Source of the DNA: Paenibacillus sp. FSL R5-0341
GTDB taxonomy: Bacteria > Bacillota > Bacilli > Paenibacillales > Paenibacillaceae
NCBI RefSeq assembly: GCF_037975235.1
Contig: NZ_CP150241.1
Span: 5,952,001-6,016,000, forward strand
Length of the DNA: 64,000 bases
Reading direction: 5' to 3'
Shown here: piece after piece, positions 59,235 through 64,000 of the stretch
Layout: each line of letters opens with the position of its first letter
How positions within the stretch are numbered: position 1 is the stretch's first letter
The notes under the pieces: model-generated
The model's input: the letters and a program-made list of their open reading frames with translations, nothing else
The model's database searches: none
What the model was told of the DNA's origin: nothing
Made by a program: the position numbers and the translations under genes

Positions 59235-62200
59235 TTACTTCAGCCTTCTGCGAATGTCGTTCAGCTTGGAAGACATCGTTCTGTAGAACTGATAGATGTC
59301 TTCTCCGTTAGCCAGCTCTACCCGCTCGTATTCGAGACGATCACGCGATTCCATGAACAGCGCGGCCAGATCATCAAGCTTTGTCAGCAGTGGGGTGATA
59401 TCCTCAGAAGCTGTAAGATCGTTATCGCGGCGGGAGGCTTTGCGCAGCAATGTACTGCGATCCTTCTCCGCCAGACCGCGGAAGTTGCCAAACACTTCAT
59501 ACTCGGCAAAGTTACGGCTCTTCATCAGGTTCGCGAACGGCTCCCATGCGTCTTCTTCCGGGTCACGGTCATAAACGTAGAGTGCACCTTTTTTGACGAT
59601 GGTGTCGGTATATAGTGCTTCGATGAAGCGGTCATACCATTGCTCTTCGTCCTGGTACTGGGCGAGAATGCCTTCCAGTTCGGCGACTTTGGCAGAGATG
59701 GCATTCATCTTCGCCAGTTCCTCACGTACACGTGCGATCAGCTGCGGGGAGCGTACCAGGTTTTCTTTGGCCATATCTTCATTAATACTGCCGAAAATAT
59801 CCTTAACGCCTACACGCGGCAACCCTTCGGATTGCAGACGTTTCAGCTCAATCACGGCCCGCTTCACTTCTCCGAGGTTCGGCGTTGTGGACGTCAGACG
59901 CATGTCGTAGGCTCCCAGTTTGGCAGACAAGTCAAACGCTTCTGTTGTCACAATCGCATACCGATTGCTTGTATTCTCATCAATGGATTTGGCTGTCACA
60001 ATGCTGTATCCGAGCGCCTGCTCGAATTCGTTACGCACACGGGCATTATACTGCTTCACGCGGGCATTCTCGTACACATCTCCCCATGATTTCTCTGGAA
60101 TCGGAGACGGCAGATAGGTCCAGTTGTTTTTCTCCGTTTGCACTAAGTGACGACCAATGCCTTCTTTGTCCAAAATGGTACGTTCATAACTTTCCTCATA
60201 TACTTTGAGCGGTGTATAGACAAAGAGTGGTACCCCGTTGCGGGTGTTCAGCCAGAATATCCGGTTACGCACTTCACTTTCCTTTACGGTAAAATGAGAC
60301 TTGCCTACCGCATTGTTCTGATAATTGCGAATCCCTTTCAAGATGCCTGGCGCCTGTGCCGGTACCGATACAAATCCCCATGAAGGGAAATGCAGACTGC
60401 CCGTACTGTTGCTCAGATTGAACACCGGAACGGCTTCATCATCCAGCTTGCCGGCAATGAAACGTTCCACGAACTTCTCAACCGACTCATCCTGACCGTA
60501 TTTGATCACCAGGAAATCTTCCATGGAACGCGTAATCAAATCACCAAATTTCTCACTCAGGAAGTCGGAGATGGAGCTGACGATATCAATCTCGTTCTCT
60601 TTCACCCACTGGCTGGAGTTTTCCAGCAATTCACGGGAGAAGTCACGAATCAGATCATCTGTATCACGCTTATCCAGCAGCCCGTCCACCACACTGACGA
60701 TATCCGGTACACTTACAACGTTCCAGTAATATGTTTTGTTGCCTTTGTGATCGGCTTGTTCCTCGCCGCGTGTCAGCAGGTCACCATTCTTGGCGAATAT
60801 CGAGCTAAGAGCGTTCAGCGTTTCGGTAAATACGTTATAAATGCGGCTGTTTTCCTGGTTCAGCAACTCATACAGATCTTCATAGAACTCGATCATCTGA
60901 TCGTTGCGTTCCACGTCGGCGTGCAGCCAGTACTCATGAATTTTTGCTTCAATATAAGCATTCTTTTTCTTCTCTTTGGAGACAAAAGCACTCTTCGCAT
61001 CGCCCAGCTTCTCTTCGGACTGCTCCTGAGCTGCTTCAATATCACGCGGAATGCGGAAGGCATTCTCACGCAACGTTTCGATGTACGACTGGATCATCTT
61101 CAGTACACAGAAGCCTTTTTCCGTATAAATCAGACGGGATACATAGAACGGACCTTGTTCGGGATGCAAAAACATACGCCGGATCTGTTCGGTGAACTGA
61201 CCGGCAATCTCGCCCGGCAGTTGTTTCTTCGCCTTGATATATTCTTCACGAGCACGAGCCAGGAAGTTCTGCTCCAGTTCGGTATCCATATTCACAACCT
61301 GTGATTTCACCACGTTGCCATAGGATAAACGCTCGCTGTTCTGATAACCAGGTAGCGGCTCTGGCACGCGCGCTTCAAAAGACTTGACCACACTTTCGAG
61401 ATCAATGCCCAGCTTGCGGGCAAACTTCTCGGTATCCTCCTGGTTCGGTGCTTTGGAGAACATGGTGTTCATTTTGTCGAACATGCGATACGCCAGATAG
61501 GTGGTCATCTCTTCAATCGGCAGGACAGCCGAAGATGCACCGATGATGTTGTAATCATAGTTCGCCGGGTACACCTTGTTCATCTGTGCGATGTTGGTGC
61601 GAATGTTGCTGATATAGTCATGGATCGCAAACTCCTCACCCGACTGCTTCTCCTCACTTGCCATGAAGTTGGTAATGTTCTCGGCAGTGACATTCATGCA
61701 GTAGTCGTAGGCGTTCTCTAGCAATTTGCCTTCGGTATTCGTCGCAGAGATCAGGTGACACAGGTTAAATGGTGGCAGTGGTGAGTTGACGGTTAAAATA
61801 TTGCCGTACTTCTGTGTAAATCGCTCACCGCGGCTATCCACGTTCATCCAGTAGTCCAGCTCTTTGAGCGCTGCATATCCGTTCTTGCGAATGTATTCAC
61901 GCGTGTGTTCGCTCAAGCTTTTGTTGGACAGGTTCACGTCTGGCGTGAACAGATATCCCAGCGTATTGACGCGGTCAATCCCGGCTGAGCCGTGATCACG
62001 TTCGATAATGCCGCGTACGATATAGGAAATATCGAGGAAACAGCCGCTGCCTGTACCGCCGGACAGACCTGTCAGCAGGAACACCATCAGTTTTTTGTTA
62101 GTGCCTACGGATAAGGTTTTGATCTTTTTGTCGATGGCCTGTACGACCTGATTAATCTTCGTGAACAGCAGCAAACGTCCAGCCTGACGCACCCCTGCGG

Positions 62201-62624
62201 CGCCGTTCATACCGTCCGTGATGCTCAGTTCCGGAGATAGCCAGTCCGTAATGTAAGGCTCCAGCACGCTGCGGTTTTGAAGAAGTCCGCCGATCTCGGC
62301 ATTGGACAGCAGCACGAATTCATTAATCGGATCGAGTCCGATTCCTTTATACTTTTTGGCACGATCCTGTTCGTTCGTCTCAAAAGCCAGAAACTCCACA
62401 TTATCCGGCTTGTCCATTTTTTTCTTGGATACCGGGTCCTGTGGCAGCTTGAAACGACGGTTAATCTGATATTTAAGGCGCAGCAGCGCATCAATTCCTG
62501 TTCCCCCCAGACCAATAATCAGAATGGGGTTATCAATCGTATCAACTCTGATCTTCTCACTGACAATACCTCCGCCAAGTGATACATCCAGTTGCTGAAT
62601 ATGTTCTCTAACAATCGGTTTCAT
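59235..62624 (-). CDS. tubulin-like GTPase
   Basis: About 1129 residues, far longer than FtsZ or TubZ. Near the N terminus NPILIIGLGGTGIDALLRLKYQI matches the first nucleotide loop of tubulin-like proteins, and TGLSGGTGSGCFLDISYIVRG at about residue 185-205 contains the GGTGSG tubulin signature. The remaining 850 residues are helical with Glu/Lys-rich segments and carry no family that I recognise. It fits the bacterial Tubulin_2/tubulin-like group. Start ATG 62624 follows AAAGGAGGACAAC; a longer in-frame frame would run into repeat copy B. It is the second gene of the operon after a vWA protein. Confidence 0.85.
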   Translation of the reverse strand: MKPIVREHIQQLDVSLGGGIVSEKIRVDTIDNPILIIGLGGTGIDALLRLKYQINRRFKLPQDPVSKKKMDKPDNVEFLAFETNEQDRAKKYKGIGLDPINEFVLLSNAEIGGLLQNRSVLEPYITDWLSPELSITDGMNGAAGVRQAGRLLLFTKINQVVQAIDKKIKTLSVGTNKKLMVFLLTGLSGGTGSGCFLDISYIVRGIIERDHGSAGIDRVNTLGYLFTPDVNLSNKSLSEHTREYIRKNGYAALKELDYWMNVDSRGERFTQKYGNILTVNSPLPPFNLCHLISATNTEGKLLENAYDYCMNVTAENITNFMASEEKQSGEEFAIHDYISNIRTNIAQMNKVYPANYDYNIIGASSAVLPIEEMTTYLAYRMFDKMNTMFSKAPNQEDTEKFARKLGIDLESVVKSFEARVPEPLPGYQNSERLSYGNVVKSQVVNMDTELEQNFLARAREEYIKAKKQLPGEIAGQFTEQIRRMFLHPEQGPFYVSRLIYTEKGFCVLKMIQSYIETLRENAFRIPRDIEAAQEQSEEKLGDAKSAFVSKEKKKNAYIEAKIHEYWLHADVERNDQMIEFYEDLYELLNQENSRIYNVFTETLNALSSIFAKNGDLLTRGEEQADHKGNKTYYWNVVSVPDIVSVVDGLLDKRDTDDLIRDFSRELLENSSQWVKENEIDIVSSISDFLSEKFGDLITRSMEDFLVIKYGQDESVEKFVERFIAGKLDDEAVPVFNLSNSTGSLHFPSWGFVSVPAQAPGILKGIRNYQNNAVGKSHFTVKESEVRNRIFWLNTRNGVPLFVYTPLKVYEESYERTILDKEGIGRHLVQTEKNNWTYLPSPIPEKSWGDVYENARVKQYNARVRNEFEQALGYSIVTAKSIDENTSNRYAIVTTEAFDLSAKLGAYDMRLTSTTPNLGEVKRAVIELKRLQSEGLPRVGVKDIFGSINEDMAKENLVRSPQLIARVREELAKMNAISAKVAELEGILAQYQDEEQWYDRFIEALYTDTIVKKGALYVYDRDPEEDAWEPFANLMKSRNFAEYEVFGNFRGLAEKDRSTLLRKASRRDNDLTASEDITPLLTKLDDLAALFMESRDRLEYERVELANGEDIYQFYRTMSSKLNDIRRRLK

Positions 62625-62883
62625 TCGTTGTCCTCCTTTGATTAACAAAGTTGGAACTGCAACTTCATTACACTTGCCACTCCGATGACAGAATAACATT
62701 CCGATCGCTGTTATCCCCAGATTTTTTCAATTCACTTTTACAAAGTGAAAATCCGGGGATAAAGGCGAACGCTTCCGCTTCTTCACGTTATTTCTGTCCT
62801 CTGCGTTCTCGTGTAAACAGTTGGTCCCAAATTTTATTGGCATCCTTTTAAACTAAACAATCAACTTAAACCAAACAATCAAC
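62625..62883. other. intergenic gap with dispersed repeat copy B
   Basis: 259-bp gap inside the operon, occupied mainly by repeat copy B (62667-62820) and the ribosome binding site of the tubulin-like gene. No gene. Confidence 0.7.
62667..62820 (-). repeat. structured dispersed repeat, copy B
   Basis: Near-identical over two long blocks to 17268-17455: ATTACACTTGCCACTCCGATG onward through TTCCGATCGCTGTTATCCCCAGATTTTT, the ATCCCC/GGGGAT arm pair (62712-62760), and GGCGAACGCTTCCGCTTCTTCACG onward through TTTCTGTCCTCTGCGTTCTCG. It lacks the 38-40 bp insert of copy A and its outer inverted repeats are imperfect. Its 3' end, on the minus strand, is about 43 bp from the start codon of the tubulin-like gene. 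Confidence 0.75.
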
Positions 62884-64000
62884 TTACACCAAATACTCAA
62901 TTAAAATCGTTTTGTCCGCCTGTTGCAGCGGGATGCTCAGTCGGTCACCGTTCTTCAGTTCAACGCCTGAGCTTGCATCGACTGCACGACCGGATTTCTC
63001 CAGCGTACCGCCTGCGGTGTTACGGATTATAATTCGATCCCCATTGCTAGGCGTAAATACGTATTTTTCGGTTTCCTTCAGTTCAGGGTCCAGTTGCAAC
63101 AACTGATGCAGATGGAATCTGCCCCGGAAGGATACCAGCTTTTTATATTGCGGATAGGACTTGTCTCCCGTGTTCTCATCACGAATCTCCACGACCATCT
63201 GACCTACAAATCCCCGGTTTTTGCGTTTCAGCCAGCCCATCAGGAACCAGGCACCAACACCGACCACAATCAGGGCTATAACACCCAGGATGACAGGTAA
63301 CCAAGGAAACGGCTTGTCCTGTTCACCGCCTGACGTTGTTGGTTGAGATCCACTTCCGGCTGCTCCGCTCGCATTAATCGTGATTGGCGCACTTTCACGG
63401 TAGAAGCTGTCTTCTTCCGCACGGATGATCAACTCATAATTATGATTGTCCGGTACTTCAAACGTTCCGGCAAAACCAGAACCTGTGTTTTCCAGCGGTT
63501 GCTCCTCGCTTTTCCCTGTATCTACATCTTTCACAACCAGCGTGGCCTTCATATCTGTATACAGATCATTATCCTGAAGTGGCTGACCGCCATTCTCCAG
63601 TTTGGCTGCTAGATCAACCTTGTCCCCTTTGGTATAGGACTTGGTCTTAATTGGGTCCACAACGAGCTGAAGATCATAGTTGAACAACAGGTTGATATCG
63701 ATGCTGTCTTTTGGAGCCCCTTTTACCCGAAGTTTCCAGTCTCCCTCTTGGGGTTTTAACAGCTTCACAAGCGAATAACTCTTCGACGTCGAGAGCTTGG
63801 CTGCATCCGAGTTCAGATCCACGGCTTGTCCGGAAGGATCCGTCAATTGCACTTCCACTGGCTTCGAGGACATAATCGAGATGTTCGCTTCCAGTACACT
63901 ATCATTCGGTACGTTCACGGTAACTTCCTGATAACTGCCGTTTCCTGTTACAGAGGGCAGCTTCACCACGTTCAGTTTGGCATGATCGGCGAAGATCTCA
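62884..64000 (-). CDS. vWA-type membrane protein, C-terminal part (cut by window edge)
   Basis: The open frame runs off the right edge; about 372 C-terminal residues are visible. The edge segment EIFADHAKLNVVKLPSV resembles the end of a vWA domain, so an N-terminal vWA domain is probably beyond the window. A beta-rich region (Ig-like, VTVNVPNDSVLEANISIMSS ... LQLVVDPIKTKSYTKGDKVDLAAKLENGGQPL) leads to a Gly/Ser linker, one membrane segment (PWLPVILGVIALIVVGVGAWFLMGWL, about residue 235 of the visible part) and a cytoplasmic domain with FHA-like strands (DRIIIRNTAGGTLEKSGRAVDASSGVELKNGDRLSIPL). First visible gene of the tubulin/GTPase operon. Confidence 0.75.
   Translation of the reverse strand, partial: EIFADHAKLNVVKLPSVTGNGSYQEVTVNVPNDSVLEANISIMSSKPVEVQLTDPSGQAVDLNSDAAKLSTSKSYSLVKLLKPQEGDWKLRVKGAPKDSIDINLLFNYDLQLVVDPIKTKSYTKGDKVDLAAKLENGGQPLQDNDLYTDMKATLVVKDVDTGKSEEQPLENTGSGFAGTFEVPDNHNYELIIRAEEDSFYRESAPITINASGAAGSGSQPTTSGGEQDKPFPWLPVILGVIALIVVGVGAWFLMGWLKRKNRGFVGQMVVEIRDENTGDKSYPQYKKLVSFRGRFHLHQLLQLDPELKETEKYVFTPSNGDRIIIRNTAGGTLEKSGRAVDASSGVELKNGDRLSIPLQQADKTILIEYLV

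Noticed and set aside
1..64000. CRISPR array, tRNA or rRNA genes, prophage or insertion sequence
   Set aside because: None of the expected repeats, cloverleaf sequences or transposase/integrase motifs were seen on reading both strands; small RNAs could still be missed.

Overview
The window looks like a chromosomal segment of a Paenibacillus-type Firmicute. The signs are AGGAGG-type ribosome binding sites, frequent GTG/TTG starts, an SLH-anchored surface protein, a large carbohydrate-use repertoire (GH94 phosphorylase, PL10 pectate lyase, YesN/YesM-type two-component system with Lpl-type sugar ABC genes) and an AraC regulator fused to a siderophore-binding domain. No rRNA, tRNA, CRISPR array, transposase or phage gene was seen. 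Assignments rest on reading the sequence; no database search was possible.

Layout. 1-4661: housekeeping and regulatory genes (5' part of glnS, a DUF2164 gene that seems to start at ATT, two GNAT acetyltransferases, an SDR protein without the usual catalytic residues, and a MerR-methyltransferase fusion behind its own MerR-type promoter). 5184-12445: a visibly AT-rich island holding a compact, partly overlapping operon: JAMM-like protein, SUMF1/FGE-like protein, MoaD/ThiS-like protein ending in Gly-Gly, an unknown protein, a stand-alone acyl/peptidyl carrier protein, a MoeB/ThiF-type E1, a free-standing NRPS adenylation domain whose ten-residue code reads as phenylalanine, and an MFS exporter; a convergent methyltransferase closes it. 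12677-17220: 1,2-beta-oligoglucan phosphorylase-like GH94 enzyme with its LacI regulator and three matching operators. 17982-22558: iron-uptake regulator, Fur-controlled siderophore-binding lipoprotein and an ABC half-transporter. 22611-32830: beta-solenoid-like hypothetical protein, then a YesMN/Lpl-type sugar uptake locus. 33108-37867: MFS protein, molybdopterin oxidoreductase and formate/nitrite channel. 38236-49611: S-layer-type protein, Rex-controlled NADH oxidase, pectate lyase, glutathione peroxidase, FhuF-like protein and an orphan siderophore ATPase behind a perfect Fur box. 50107-64000: a minus-strand operon with a vWA protein (cut by the window edge), a tubulin-like GTPase, an 815-residue protein of unknown function, a membrane vWA protein, a beta-rich protein, a zinc-ribbon TRAFAC-type GTPase and a GAP1-like membrane protein.

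Most interesting is the 5184-12445 island. A ubiquitin-like sulfur carrier, its E1 and a JAMM protein are the sulfur-delivery set known from thioquinolobactin, PDTC and CysO pathways. Here they sit with a Phe-type adenylation domain, a carrier protein and an FGE-like protein, which suggests a small sulfur-containing, phenylalanine-derived exported product. Several members lack canonical catalytic residues (JAMM Glu and Ser, one FGE Cys, the E1 Cys), so the chemistry may differ from the model systems.

Second is the tubulin-like/GTPase/vWA operon. Third is a structured dispersed repeat, found at 17252-17470 and 62667-62820 with a degenerate piece at 54591-54633, each time just upstream of a minus-strand gene in the same orientation.
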